Program-made: the position numbers and the translations under genes
Shown here: piece by piece, positions 15,549 through 24,159 of the stretch
Numbering within the stretch: the stretch's first letter is position 1
How the letters are laid out: each line of letters begins with the position of its first letter
Source: Syntrophaceae bacterium
GTDB taxonomy: Bacteria > Desulfobacterota > BSN033 > UBA1163
Assembly: GCA_013388635.1 (NCBI GenBank)
Contig: JACAEX010000100.1
Coordinates: 1-64,000, forward strand
Length of the DNA stretch: 64,000 nt
Direction: 5' to 3'
The notes under the pieces: generated by a model
What the model was told of the DNA's origin: nothing
Seen by the model: the letters and a program-made list of their open reading frames with translations, nothing else
The model's database searches: none

Positions 15549-16043
15549 ATGGGGACGACCATAGAGAATTTGAAGGAGGCATTTGCAGGTGAATCTCAGG
15601 CCAATCGAAGATACCTCGCCTTTGCCAAGAAGGCGGAAGAAGAAGGACATCGACAGGTTGCCAAACTCTTCAGGGCTGCTGCTGAGGCGGAGACGGTCCA
15701 TGCCCATAACCATCTTCGAGTCCTGAAAGGGATCAGGTCGACAAAGGAGAACCTCCAGGAGGCCATTAACGGCGAAACCCATGAATTCAAAAAGATGTAC
15801 CCGGAGATGATGGGGAAGGCAAAGGCCGAAAAAGAGGACGATGCCTACCAGACATTCCACTTCGCCAATGAGGTGGAAAAGATCCACGCCTCTCTCTATC
15901 AAAAGGCACTGGAAAACCTGGGCAGGAGTGAGGAGGTGGATTACTACGTCTGCCCTGTATGCGGCAATACGGTGGAAAAGAGACCGCCTGAGAAATGCCC
16001 GATCTGCGGCGCTCCGGGCAAAAGTTTTATCAAAATTATCTGA
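15549..16043 (+). CDS. Rubrerythrin
   Basis: The 164-residue protein is a short-form rubrerythrin. The N-terminal ferritin-like diiron bundle (about 1-130) has FAGESQANRRYLAFAKKAEEE, AAEAETVHAHNHL and FANEVEKIHASLYQ. The C-terminal rubredoxin domain has the two Cys pairs of an Fe(SCys)4 centre, YVCPVCGNTV and KCPICGAPG. Rubrerythrins reduce hydrogen peroxide in anaerobes using NAD(P)H-derived electrons via rubredoxin-type carriers. The gene has its own promoter and appears monocistronic, followed by a hairpin. Confidence 0.96.
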   Translation: MGTTIENLKEAFAGESQANRRYLAFAKKAEEEGHRQVAKLFRAAAEAETVHAHNHLRVLKGIRSTKENLQEAINGETHEFKKMYPEMMGKAKAEKEDDAYQTFHFANEVEKIHASLYQKALENLGRSEEVDYYVCPVCGNTVEKRPPEKCPICGAPGKSFIKII

Positions 16044-16074
16044 TCATAATTCCATTGAAATGATAAGGGGTTGA

Positions 16075-16118
16075 GGAGATAAAGGGGTGAATGACTTTCA
16101 CCTCACCTCCTTATCTCC
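16075..16118. repeat. Nested inverted repeat after the rubrerythrin gene
   Basis: Outer stem GGAGATAA (16075-16082) with TTATCTCC (16111-16118) and inner stem GGTGAA (16086-16091) with TTCACC (16097-16102). No T tract follows. It may help end rubrerythrin transcription or be a dispersed repeat. Confidence 0.4.
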
Positions 16119-16166
16119 CTATTTCCTTATCTGGTTATCCTCTTATTGGATCGATCTTTGTCAGAA

Positions 16167-16883
16167 ATGAAAACCTACTTTCTCAACCCTGAATCGATTC
16201 GTCAGCTCTTCGACCGCATCGCACCCACGTACGATCTTCTCAATCATCTCCTCAGCCTGAGAAGGGATTGCTACTGGAGGAGGATGGCCGTCCGGGAGAT
16301 GGAAGGTCTCGACGGTTGGATACTGGACACCGCCACAGGAACAGGGGATGTGGCGATTGCGATCCTTCAGCAGGATGGCCACGGACGGAAGGTCCTTGGA
16401 TTAGACTTCTCTGAGCCCATGATCCGGGGTGCCCAGCAGAAGGTCTCAAAGAGGGGGTTGGCACAGAGGATTGCATTGAGCCTGGGGGATGCCCTCTGCC
16501 TGCCTTTTCGAGAAGAGACCTTCTCTGCCTCAGTCATGGCCTTCGGCCTGAGGAATATTGTTCAGAAGGAGCAGGCCCTTAAGGAGATGGTCCGCGTGAT
16601 CAAGCCGGGCGGAAAGGTGATCGTTCTGGAGTTCACCTTTCCAAAAAATGGAGTGATGAGAAGTCTTTACCCCTTCTATTTTCAAAAAATCCTTCCTCTG
16701 ATCGGAGGCCTCATCTCGGGCGACAGGGAGGCCTATGCCTACCTTCCCGAATCCGTTCTCCGTTTCCGGGACGCCGAACACTATCAGCAGATGATGAGAA
16801 AAGTGGGCCTGAAGGATGTGAAATCCCGTGCGTTAACCTCTGGCATCGCCTCCCTCCTCTCAGGGACCAAAAAGGGCTCATGA
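16167..16883 (+). CDS. UbiE/MenG-type (demethyl)menaquinone methyltransferase
   Basis: A class I SAM methyltransferase of the UbiE family. The N-terminal signature FDRIAPTYDLLNHLLSLRRD is followed by motif I LDTATGTGDVAIAIL, motif II LGLDFSEPMI, and the conserved FSASVMAFGLRNI and MVRVIKPGGKVIVLEF. The C-terminal PLIGGLISGDREAYAYLPESV matches the family. It would carry out the last C-methylation in menaquinone (or ubiquinone) synthesis; menaquinone is likelier in an anaerobe. The start is uncertain: ATG at 16167 lacks a clear Shine-Dalgarno and a TTG at 16146 is also in frame. The end overlaps the next gene (ATGA). Confidence 0.87.
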   Translation: MKTYFLNPESIRQLFDRIAPTYDLLNHLLSLRRDCYWRRMAVREMEGLDGWILDTATGTGDVAIAILQQDGHGRKVLGLDFSEPMIRGAQQKVSKRGLAQRIALSLGDALCLPFREETFSASVMAFGLRNIVQKEQALKEMVRVIKPGGKVIVLEFTFPKNGVMRSLYPFYFQKILPLIGGLISGDREAYAYLPESVLRFRDAEHYQQMMRKVGLKDVKSRALTSGIASLLSGTKKGS

Positions 16884-17323
16884 TTCGGCCTTTCACCTTC
16901 TCGGATATGGATCGGATCCTCCAGATCGAGGTTCAATCTTTTCCCAAGTCCCCATACGATTGGGCCACCTTTGTCAACCTCCACCATCTTTACCGGGAGA
17001 CCTTCCTGGTCTACCTCGCCCCCGCAGAGGATTTTCAGAAGGACCAGATTTTGGGTTATCTCGTCTTCTCAAAGGATGGACACATCATCTCCATCGCCGT
17101 CGATCCGAGCCATCGAAGAAGAGGCGTTGGGAAAAAACTTCTCGAGAGGGCCATGGCAGAACCTGCCATCAAGAGGTTGTGGGCGGAAGTGAGGAGGAGC
17201 AATCAGGTCGCTCAGGCCTTTTATTTCAGTATGGGATTTCGGATCATCGGCCTGGTCCCGAACTATTACGGGAACGAAGACGCCCTGATCGTCCAGTGGA
17301 CGCCCTCCCTTCGATCTCCTTGA
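16880..17323 (+). CDS. rimI: Ribosomal-protein-alanine N-acetyltransferase, RimI-type GNAT
   Basis: This 147-residue GNAT acetyltransferase has the RimI pattern: IRPFTFSDMDRILQIE..SFP..PYDW at the start, GYLVFSKDGHIISIAVDPSH, the acetyl-CoA loop RRRGVGKKLLERA, and AEVRRSNQVAQAFYFSMGF followed by YY.NEDALIVQW. RimI acetylates the N-terminus of ribosomal protein S18; in other bacteria close homologues act on other proteins, so the target is inferred. It overlaps the upstream methyltransferase by 4 bp, so the two are translationally coupled. Confidence 0.88.
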   Translation: MIRPFTFSDMDRILQIEVQSFPKSPYDWATFVNLHHLYRETFLVYLAPAEDFQKDQILGYLVFSKDGHIISIAVDPSHRRRGVGKKLLERAMAEPAIKRLWAEVRRSNQVAQAFYFSMGFRIIGLVPNYYGNEDALIVQWTPSLRSP

Positions 17324-17393
17324 AACACCAAGGGTTGACAAGACGAATTCCCTCTGCTATGGATAGGTCAAAGGCCTTCGGAAGGAAAGACGG

Positions 17394-18794
17394 ATGAGCG
17401 GAATTTTTGGGATCGTATCGAAAAAGAATTGTGCAGACGTCCTCCTCTACGGAACCGACTACCACTCTCATATGGGAACCCAGTACGGAGGGATGGCCGT
17501 TTTCGGAAGGCAGTTTCATCGCTCCATTCATGACATCAGCAAGTCCCAGTTCAAATCGAAATTCTTCGATGACTATAAAGAGATGAAAGGAAATCTGGGC
17601 ATCGGGGTGATCAGCGACCGAGACCCCCAACCCCTGATCATCGGATCGAAGTTCGGCACCTTTGCGATCGTCACCGCAGGCCTGATCGAAAATGTTGAAC
17701 AGTTGACCTCACAGCTCCTCCGAGACGGAGAGACCTTCGGTGAAATGTCGAGCAGCGGAATTAACTCGGTCGAGCTGATTGCCAAACTGATCACCCGGGG
17801 GCCGACGCTTCCCAAAGGGATCGACGGGGTCTATGAACGGATCAAGGGATCTGCTTCAATCCTTCTCCTGACCGAGGACGGCATCTATGGGGCTCGAGAC
17901 CGTCTCGGACGCTCTCCTCTGGTGATCGGAGAGAAAGAAGGAGATTATGCCATTGCCACAGAAACCTGTTCCTTCCTAAATCTGGGCTTCCGGATAAAGA
18001 AATACCTCGATCCTGGCGAGATCGTCTTCATCGGAAGGTCCGGGTTGGAGGAGAAATCGCCCGGTGAGAAAACGAACCAGATCTGCGCCTTCCTCTGGAT
18101 CTATGCCGGATATCCCGCATCGAGCTATGAGGGCATCAGCGTGGAACTGGTCAGGGAACGGTGCGGAAAAGCCCTGGCCAAGAATGACAATGTGGAGGCG
18201 GATCTGGTGGCGGGTGTCCCCGACTCCGGAGTCGGACATGCGATCGGATATGCCATCGCTTCGGGCCTGCCTTACCGCAGGCCCCTGGTCAAATATACAC
18301 CCGGGTATGGTCGAAGTTACACACCCCCCTCCCAGGAGATTCGAGATCTTGTGGCGACGATGAAACTCATCCCCATCAAAGAGGTGATCTGCGGAAATCG
18401 AATCATCCTCTGTGAAGACTCGATCGTCAGAGGGACACAGTTAAAAAACTACACCATCAAAAAACTCTGGGAGTGTGGGGCAAAAGAGGTCCACGTCCGG
18501 CCGGCCTGCCCGCCCTTGATGTTCCCGTGCCGATTTGCCCTCTCCACCCGTTCCATCGAAGAACTGGCAGCTCGAAAGGCGATCCGGGCCCTTGAAGGAA
18601 AAGATATCGAAGACGTCAGGGAGTACATCGATCACCGGTCGAAGAAATATGAGCAGATGGTGGAATGGATTCGAAAAGAGCTGGGAGTGACCACGCTCAG
18701 GTATCAAAAGATCGAGGATATGGTCGATGCCATCGGCCTTCCTCGTCAAAGACTCTGCCTCTATTGCTGGACCGGAGACTACCAGATTGAATAG
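17394..18794 (+). CDS. PurF-like amidophosphoribosyltransferase lacking the N-terminal Cys
   Basis: The 466-residue protein matches PurF across both halves: an Ntn-type glutaminase fold (about 1-230) and a type I phosphoribosyltransferase with the PRPP loop RIILCEDSIVRGTQL (about 343-357), plus VPDSGVGHAIGYA and a C-terminal LCLYCWTGDY. PurF makes 5-phosphoribosylamine from PRPP and glutamine, and its nucleophile is the Cys after Met. Here the protein starts MSGIFGIVSKKN, with Ser instead, and GTQYGGMAVFG stands where the RHRGQ(E)S.G region should be. So the glutamine half is probably inactive or altered, and the enzyme may use ammonia or have another role. GGAAGG precedes the ATG. No other purine gene is nearby. 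Confidence 0.8.
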   Translation: MSGIFGIVSKKNCADVLLYGTDYHSHMGTQYGGMAVFGRQFHRSIHDISKSQFKSKFFDDYKEMKGNLGIGVISDRDPQPLIIGSKFGTFAIVTAGLIENVEQLTSQLLRDGETFGEMSSSGINSVELIAKLITRGPTLPKGIDGVYERIKGSASILLLTEDGIYGARDRLGRSPLVIGEKEGDYAIATETCSFLNLGFRIKKYLDPGEIVFIGRSGLEEKSPGEKTNQICAFLWIYAGYPASSYEGISVELVRERCGKALAKNDNVEADLVAGVPDSGVGHAIGYAIASGLPYRRPLVKYTPGYGRSYTPPSQEIRDLVATMKLIPIKEVICGNRIILCEDSIVRGTQLKNYTIKKLWECGAKEVHVRPACPPLMFPCRFALSTRSIEELAARKAIRALEGKDIEDVREYIDHRSKKYEQMVEWIRKELGVTTLRYQKIEDMVDAIGLPRQRLCLYCWTGDYQIE

Positions 18795-18850
18795 TTCGGA
18801 GATCTATTTCTGAGCTCTCTTGCTGGGAACTTAAGACCGGGCTTTCCGCA

Positions 18851-19288
18851 CTACTTAGAAAATCGGATAAAATCTCCTACCCTGATGCCGTTGGCGGAGA
18901 ACCAGCCTTTCCTCATCTCTAAGGCATAGAGGATCGGTTGAGGCGGGACGTGGGTTTCCAGGGTGAGAGGCTCCATGTCCCTAATGCCGATGATCCTTCC
19001 CTCCCGGTCGACGAAGGCAATGCTCAGGCCGATCGGAGTATCTTTCATCCAGAATGCATGATAGTCCTCCTTCTCGAAGACGAAGAGCATCCCTCCGTCC
19101 TTATCCAGGTGCCTCCTGCCCATCAATCCCCGGATCTGCTCCTCAGGCGTCTTCGCCACCTCCACCCAGATCTCCTTCCCTTTGATGTAGAGAGGCATCT
19201 TGAGGAGAGTCTGTGACTGCACCACTGAGGCGAATAGAAGAAAGGATAGAATGAAAGGAATCCTCTTAATCCCCTGGCCCGGAGACAT
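18851..19288 (-). CDS. DUF192 family exported protein
   Basis: A DUF192 protein with an N-terminal signal (IPFILSFLLFASVVQS) and the family core: VEVAKTPEEQIRGLMGRRHL, DGGMLFVFEKEDYHAFWMKDT, SIAFVDREGRI and A.EMRKGWFSANGI..GD. The fold is known but the function is not. The start at 19288 (MSPGQGIKR) is chosen because GGTGGGGGAC precedes it; a longer start at 19321 would overlap the upstream gene more. It overlaps the upstream membrane-protein gene by 23 bp and is the last of a minus-strand group of four. Confidence 0.85.
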   Translation of the reverse strand: MSPGQGIKRIPFILSFLLFASVVQSQTLLKMPLYIKGKEIWVEVAKTPEEQIRGLMGRRHLDKDGGMLFVFEKEDYHAFWMKDTPIGLSIAFVDREGRIIGIRDMEPLTLETHVPPQPILYALEMRKGWFSANGIRVGDFIRFSK

Positions 19289-19496
19289 GTCCCCCACCTT
19301 CGTCCCGTTGCCTCTTTTCAAGAAGATCGGCGACGTTCCGAATTTCGTCCTTGATCTTGCTCGTATTCCACTGGATGAACAGCACCCAGAGGGGTAGGAG
19401 AAGCCAAATAATCAGGAGGATGCCCAGGAAGGCCACGATCGCGATGGCGATCCCAAAAGGGAGTTCCTTAAAAATCTGCTCAATATACCGCTCCAT
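19266..19496 (-). CDS. Small membrane protein of unknown family
   Basis: A 76-residue protein: a short amphipathic start (MERYIEQIFKELPFG), one long hydrophobic segment of about 30 residues (IAIAIVAFLGILLIIWLLLPLWVLF, enough for one helix or a tight hairpin) and a charged, predicted coiled-coil tail (NTSKIKDEIRNVADLLEKRQRDE). No function is recognised. It lies between a small lipoprotein and DUF192 in the same direction, with an overlap at its 3' end. Confidence 0.7.
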   Translation of the reverse strand: MERYIEQIFKELPFGIAIAIVAFLGILLIIWLLLPLWVLFIQWNTSKIKDEIRNVADLLEKRQRDEGGGHVSGPGD

Positions 19497-19507
19497 TTCC
19501 GAATTCC

Positions 19508-19795
19508 TTATCGGCGTTGATTCTCCCCTAACTGCTTCCTCAGCCTTTCATTGACCTTCAGGATTTGGTCTACATCCGAACCGCTGAGCTCCCAGGAATA
19601 ACTGTCCTTGCCGTCTCTCTTCAGCCTGATCTTCACCTCCGGAGGAGGAGGCTCTCTCTTCTCCGGCTTCTCTCTCTCCACGGTCACCTTTGGAACCGGA
19701 GAGACCTCTGGCTTTCCCTCTGTTGAAACCGGCCTTCCCTCACAGGCGATGAAGAAGACCAACAGGATCAAGCATGCCGCTCCTTTTCGATTCAA
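19508..19795 (-). CDS. Small proline-rich lipoprotein
   Basis: A 95-residue protein with a lipoprotein signal (LILLVFFIAC, Cys18) followed by a Pro/Lys/Glu-rich linker (KVTVEREKPEKREPPPPEV) and a short C-terminal domain with SYSWELSGSDVDQILKVNERL. The only usable start is a TTG, with no good Shine-Dalgarno at normal spacing. It may be co-transcribed with the hybrid kinase upstream. Function unknown. Confidence 0.65.
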   Translation of the reverse strand: MNRKGAACLILLVFFIACEGRPVSTEGKPEVSPVPKVTVEREKPEKREPPPPEVKIRLKRDGKDSYSWELSGSDVDQILKVNERLRKQLGENQRR

Positions 19796-19823
19796 TCCCT
19801 CACGCCTCCGTCGACCGAATAAA

Positions 19824-21362
19824 TCAATCCTCCCTCAAAAGAGACCGACATCCTTTCAGAAAATCCTCTGCTCTCCCGGCCTCCGCCGGATAGGAGCAGA
19901 TTCTGAATTGAACCTCTGTCCCTCTCGGAAGATAGCCACCCTGGGTCAACTTGACCTGAACCCGCTCGCCAATCTCCTTGGCCATCTTCTCATCGTTAAA
20001 CGAGAAGATATAGACCGTATTATTCTGAAAAGGGACGACTGCGTCCACGGAACGGACCAGCTTGACAAGGGCATACCTCACGCCCTCCCATGCCTCATGG
20101 TTTAATACGATGTCCCGTTTGGTACGTTGGTCTAAGAAATCGACCCGGATCATGGAGAAGGAGATCTTATCCCTCTGTGCCTCCTCCAGCATTGGAAGAA
20201 GAACAAGACGGTAGATCGTGTTTCCTCCCAATACCGGAATGGTGAAGATAAAAGAGGCACCGCTTCCCAACCTGCTCTCCGCATGGATCTCGCCGCGATG
20301 GCCTTCGATGATCTCCTTGGTGATCGCAAGGCCCAGCCCGGTCCCCGTGACCCCTCCTGTCTGGCCGGTCTGCCCCTGATAGAAACGGTCAAAGATCTTC
20401 GGGAGGTCTTCAGGTGAAATACCGACGCCGGTGTCACTCACCACGACCTTCAGGTAATCCCGCTTCTCGGTCAGCCCCTTTGAACCGATGACGATCTTTC
20501 CTCCCGGAGGAGTGAACTTTATCCCATTAGCGATGAGGTTGATGAAAACCTCCACCATCCGATTGCGATCGATCAGAACCAGCGGTGTATCCGGATCGAT
20601 CTGGTTTTCAAGGGTGACCCGCTTCTCCTCCAGCTCCTGCGATAGGGTCATCGAGGCATCTTCGACCACCTCGGTCACCGGGACTGGTTCAAACCTCAAT
20701 TTCAAACCCTTTCCGGACTCGATCCTCGAAAAATCGAGAAGCGTCTCGATCAGATTCGTCAGCCGCATAATATTCTTGTTCGCAATGCCCAGATATTCCT
20801 TCTGGTCCTCTGTCACCGGGCCACCATATCCCTCGATGATCAGGGAGATAAACTCCCTGATGACGGTGAGGGGAGTCCTGAGCTCATGAGAAATACTCGA
20901 GATGAATGTGGATTTGAGCGTGTCAAGCCGCTTCAGCTCTTCGTTCGTCCTCTCCAGCTCCAAAGCCCTCTTCATCAGATCGGCGATGCGACTCCGCTCC
21001 TGGATCACCCGGTTCAGCCTCGCCCTCATCTCATCTGCGGTGAAGGGTTTCGTGATGTAATCCGCCGCCCCTGAGGCAACCAGATCGGCCAAGCTCCCAG
21101 AGGTTCCTTGGTCGGCCATGCAGATGATCGGAAGGTCAGGAAATTCAGTCAAGGCCGAACGGATCCACTCCAGCCCTTCTGCCTCCGAGATTTTTAAGTT
21201 AGCGAGCATCATCGCCGAAGGGGCGCTTCTCAATATCTCTAAAGCCTCTTTCCCGTTTTTGGCCGTGACCGCTTCGTATCCGATCTCTTTCACAATGCTG
21301 GAGACCATCTCCCTTGCAGAATCTTCAGGATCGACCACCAAAACCTTCTCCTTCTCTGCCAT
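19824..21362 (-). CDS. Hybrid histidine kinase with degenerate receiver and GGDEF-like tail
   Basis: The 512-residue soluble protein has three parts. Residues 5-120 are a receiver fold, but the phospho-acceptor region reads MMLANLKISEAEG, so Asp is replaced by Asn; the acidic pair is also changed (VVDPEDS), while KPF is kept. Residues about 150-385 are a complete kinase: H-box SSISHELRTPLTVI, N-box NLIANGIKFTPPGG, G1 DTGVGIS, F-box FDRFYQ and G2 GTGLGLAI. Residues about 395-512 look like a GGDEF fold without the signature (VRSVDAVVPFQNNTVYIFSF in its place). The kinase should autophosphorylate; receiver and tail are likely sensory or regulatory. No partner response regulator is adjacent. Confidence 0.85.
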   Translation of the reverse strand: MAEKEKVLVVDPEDSAREMVSSIVKEIGYEAVTAKNGKEALEILRSAPSAMMLANLKISEAEGLEWIRSALTEFPDLPIICMADQGTSGSLADLVASGAADYITKPFTADEMRARLNRVIQERSRIADLMKRALELERTNEELKRLDTLKSTFISSISHELRTPLTVIREFISLIIEGYGGPVTEDQKEYLGIANKNIMRLTNLIETLLDFSRIESGKGLKLRFEPVPVTEVVEDASMTLSQELEEKRVTLENQIDPDTPLVLIDRNRMVEVFINLIANGIKFTPPGGKIVIGSKGLTEKRDYLKVVVSDTGVGISPEDLPKIFDRFYQGQTGQTGGVTGTGLGLAITKEIIEGHRGEIHAESRLGSGASFIFTIPVLGGNTIYRLVLLPMLEEAQRDKISFSMIRVDFLDQRTKRDIVLNHEAWEGVRYALVKLVRSVDAVVPFQNNTVYIFSFNDEKMAKEIGERVQVKLTQGGYLPRGTEVQFRICSYPAEAGRAEDFLKGCRSLLRED

Positions 21363-21541
21363 GAGGCCCCCTTGACGGACTTAATCTTTTATAAAAAAAC
21401 GACCCCTGAGTTGCGAACCCTCCTTCGGCACTTTCTTCCCCTTCCGCTATCCAGCCTGCCTTCGTCTCCGGGACTGGGAAAAGGATATTCCTTTTATCTA
21501 AATATTTCAATAAAATTGTGAAGAATTGAAAGGACGTACAG

Positions 21542-22606
21542 TCACTTGGATTCCAACTCCTTCTTCCACATTGAGAAGAAGGTCCAGAACCGGTCGGAGG
21601 ATCCCGGAGGCAGATTGAGAAAATGGACGCCCGGTGGAATGGTCTCCTCGGTGAAATGGAGGTTCATCTCCTTTATCTCTTTGTAATAGGAGCCCACGGC
21701 CCTGGCCACCTCCATGATGGGAAGAGGCTGGACCAGTTCAATCTTCACCCTCTCCGTCACAAAGGGATCGTAGAACTCTTTGGGTTCCAGACGAAATCCG
21801 AACTGCTCGGGGTCTGAGAGGATGATCTTGGCCACGGCAATCTTGTAGACATAGCGTTCTGTCTCCGTGGGAAGATCGAGGTAAAAATAATTTCTCGTCT
21901 CCTGAAGCTCGATCTCCTTTCGAACCCTGTTCTCTCCTGCGTTGTAAGCAGCCATCGCCAGTGTCCAGCTCTGAAACTCCTCATAAAGGCATTTCAGATA
22001 GGCCAGGGCCCCTTCGGTCGCCTTGAGGAAATCGAAACGCTCATCGACCGATCGGTTCTTCTTCATCCCGTATTTCTCGGCCGTCGAGGGAATGAACTGC
22101 CAGATGCCGGAAGCCCCGCTCGATGAGACGGCCAGAGGTCGGAGGCCGCTTTCAGTGATGGTGAGGTACTTCAAATCGTCCGGAAGGCCCATCTCCGTCA
22201 ACCTCTTCTCAATGAAGGGAAAGTATCGTTTCGCCCGTTTCATCCACAGAAGCACCTGTGCCTCATTGTCCAGTGCCAGCAGAAACTCCCGATCCAAACT
22301 CTCCCAAACATTCCGATCTTCCAGCGGAAACCTCTCTCCGCAGAGGTCAATGTTTTGAGGAAGTTTATACGTGCTGAGGCGAGGCCGGACCTGAAGGCTG
22401 TTCAGCCGCCTCTCCAATGCAGCCACCTCAGACTGGAGGATCGAGAGAGATTGCTCCAGCGCCCTCAGTTTCTCAGCCGAGCCATCCTCCCTTTCAAATG
22501 ACCCTGGTTGCAGGGTCACACCCTCTTCCCTACGCTCCAGGGATCGCTCAACCGCACAGCCGGTGAGAAGAAGGAGAATGATAGAAAAAGCGGCAAAGGC
22601 CTTCAT
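21542..22606 (-). CDS. Lytic murein transglycosylase (SLT/MltD-like lipoprotein)
   Basis: A lipoprotein signal with lipobox LLTGC is followed by a coiled coil (about 45-70, KLRALEQSLSILQSEVAAL) and a goose-lysozyme-type SLT domain. The catalytic Glu is in TITESGLRPLAVSSSGASGIWQF, followed by IPSTAEKYGM, and AMAAYNAGENRVRKEI is the third motif. It would cleave the MurNAc-GlcNAc bond of peptidoglycan with 1,6-anhydro formation, from the inner face of the outer membrane. No LysM domain is present, unlike MltD. The start at 22606 follows a GGGG-rich Shine-Dalgarno; an ATG three codons upstream is possible. Confidence 0.9.
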   Translation of the reverse strand: MKAFAAFSIILLLLTGCAVERSLERREEGVTLQPGSFEREDGSAEKLRALEQSLSILQSEVAALERRLNSLQVRPRLSTYKLPQNIDLCGERFPLEDRNVWESLDREFLLALDNEAQVLLWMKRAKRYFPFIEKRLTEMGLPDDLKYLTITESGLRPLAVSSSGASGIWQFIPSTAEKYGMKKNRSVDERFDFLKATEGALAYLKCLYEEFQSWTLAMAAYNAGENRVRKEIELQETRNYFYLDLPTETERYVYKIAVAKIILSDPEQFGFRLEPKEFYDPFVTERVKIELVQPLPIMEVARAVGSYYKEIKEMNLHFTEETIPPGVHFLNLPPGSSDRFWTFFSMWKKELESK

Positions 22607-22912
22607 CGTCCCCATCCTTCAAAGCTCCACTCCTCTTCTGAATCTTAGACCGTGCCTGCCCTCCACCCGGTCGGACCTACAAAGACGTAATTCAAAAATA
22701 TCACAATTGTTCAGAAAATAAAAGATTTCCGATGGATCCAGGGACTTCTGACAGAAGATCAGTCTCTTAAGGAGGTCCGGTGGGAGAGGATATGGGGCAC
22801 CAGACCGCGCTCCTGCAGGGAAACGTGGATCAGAGGTCTGCGAACAGAGGCTTTGACCCGAAAACCTTCCCCTGGTCCTCCTGGGGAAGCAACTTCCCAT
22901 TTGGCTGGCGAA
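22607..22912. other. Gene-free interval upstream of the transglycosylase gene
   Basis: About 305 bp between the trpS stop and the transglycosylase start. The only ORF (93 codons, minus strand) is Cys/Arg/Pro-rich and matches nothing. The A/T-rich part near 22690-22730 is the likeliest promoter area, but no convincing -35/-10 pair was found. Confidence 0.4.
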
Positions 22913-23905
22913 TTATCCAGCTAGCCACTCGGATTTAACACCGATTTTTGACCTCACCTCATCCATCACCTTCCCAACGATCAACCTGCACCGCATCGCT
23001 CCGGACCTCAGTGCCTCCGTGACAAATTCGGGTTTCCCACTGATCTCTTTGACGCGGGTCTGAATCGGACCGATCTCCTCTATCATATTCTTGAAAAGGA
23101 TCTCTTTACACCCGATACATCCGATCCCTGCTGTCCGGCAATTCCTTTCGGTATCAAGAATCTCATCCGGTTTTGAGAAGGCCTGATGCATGGTGAAGAT
23201 ATTGCAATGTTCTGGGTGGCCGGGATCGCTCCGGCGCTGCCGATGGGGACAGGTGGCTGCGGTTTTCAACTTCTCCCAGATCGCTTCAGCGGGTTCGAGC
23301 AGTCCGATCGTATTATTCATCGATTTGGACATCTTGTTCTTTCCGTCTGTCCCAAGAATTCGGGGGGCTTTGGAAAGAAGAACCTGAGGTTCGGGAAAGG
23401 TGTGGCCGAAACGGGTATTGAATTTCCGGGCAACCTCTCGACAGAACTCCACGTGCTGGATCTGATCCTCGCCGACCGGAACATAACCTGCCTTGTAGAT
23501 CAGGATATCCGCTGCCTGAAGGACAGGGTAGTCGAGAAGCCCCACATTGATATTGTGGCGATGCTGTCTTCCCTTCTCCTTGAACTGGGTCATCCGCTCC
23601 AACTCACCCAATGGGGTGATGCAGTTAAAGATCCAGGCCAGTTCTGTATGCTCAGGTACGTGTGACTGGACAAAGAGGATACACCGATCCGGCGTCAACC
23701 CGCATGCCATGAGGACCGTTGCCGTATCCAAGATCCTCTTCTGCATCGAAGCCGCTTCATGTTCAATCGTGATGGCGTGATAATCGACCACGCAGTAGAT
23801 GCACTCGTACCGATCGACCAGCTCCACCCAGTGACGGATAGCGCCGACGTAGTTACCGATGTGGATTTCCCCTGTGGGCTGAATCCCGCTGAAGATGCGA
23901 TCCAT
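22913..23905 (-). CDS. trpS: Tryptophanyl-tRNA synthetase
   Basis: The 330-residue class I synthetase has FSGIQPTGEIHIGNYVGAI (HIGN, the HIGH-type motif) near the N-terminus, VPVGEDQIQHVEF in the middle and KMSKSMNN (KMSKS) near residue 195. An insertion after KMSKS carries Cys clusters (CPHRQRRSDPGHPEHC and CRTAGIGCIGCKE) of the type that binds zinc or an Fe-S cluster in one TrpRS subgroup (as in Thermotoga). The start at 23905 follows GGAGG; the longer frame upstream is the repeat-like intergenic. It charges tRNA-Trp. Confidence 0.95.
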   Translation of the reverse strand: MDRIFSGIQPTGEIHIGNYVGAIRHWVELVDRYECIYCVVDYHAITIEHEAASMQKRILDTATVLMACGLTPDRCILFVQSHVPEHTELAWIFNCITPLGELERMTQFKEKGRQHRHNINVGLLDYPVLQAADILIYKAGYVPVGEDQIQHVEFCREVARKFNTRFGHTFPEPQVLLSKAPRILGTDGKNKMSKSMNNTIGLLEPAEAIWEKLKTAATCPHRQRRSDPGHPEHCNIFTMHQAFSKPDEILDTERNCRTAGIGCIGCKEILFKNMIEEIGPIQTRVKEISGKPEFVTEALRSGAMRCRLIVGKVMDEVRSKIGVKSEWLAG

Positions 23906-23951
23906 CGATTCATTCCTCCGCTTTGCGCATGGCGCTAAGCGCTTAGCATTT

Positions 23952-23990
23952 AAAAAGAGAGGCCATGGCTTAACATTGCCCATGGCCTCT
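23952..23990 (-). terminator. Terminator on the minus strand after the C-GCAxxG-C-C gene
   Basis: An 11-bp perfect stem, AGAGGCCATGG (23958-23968) with CCATGGCCTCT (23980-23990), loop of 11, followed on the minus strand by CTTTTT. It ends transcripts coming from the selenoprotein gene at 24160-24621 before trpS. The 24001-24159 stretch in between shows no gene. Confidence 0.75.
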
Positions 23991-24159
23991 TATCCTTCCC
24001 CGAACCGATGTCATGGCCCGGGAGGTGCCGGGCAACACCTTTTAACTCTCCCTTCCCGCCATATCCAGATCAGATCCGTCACCCCCATCTCCTGCTTCCT
24101 CCCGGACGCCACAAATCGCAATCAATCTATCCCAAACCTTCCAAAAAATCAATACCCCT

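Noticed and set aside
22619-22900. 93-codon minus-strand ORF between trpS and the transglycosylase gene
   Set aside because: Cys/Arg/Pro-rich random-looking composition, no Shine-Dalgarno, no known relative.
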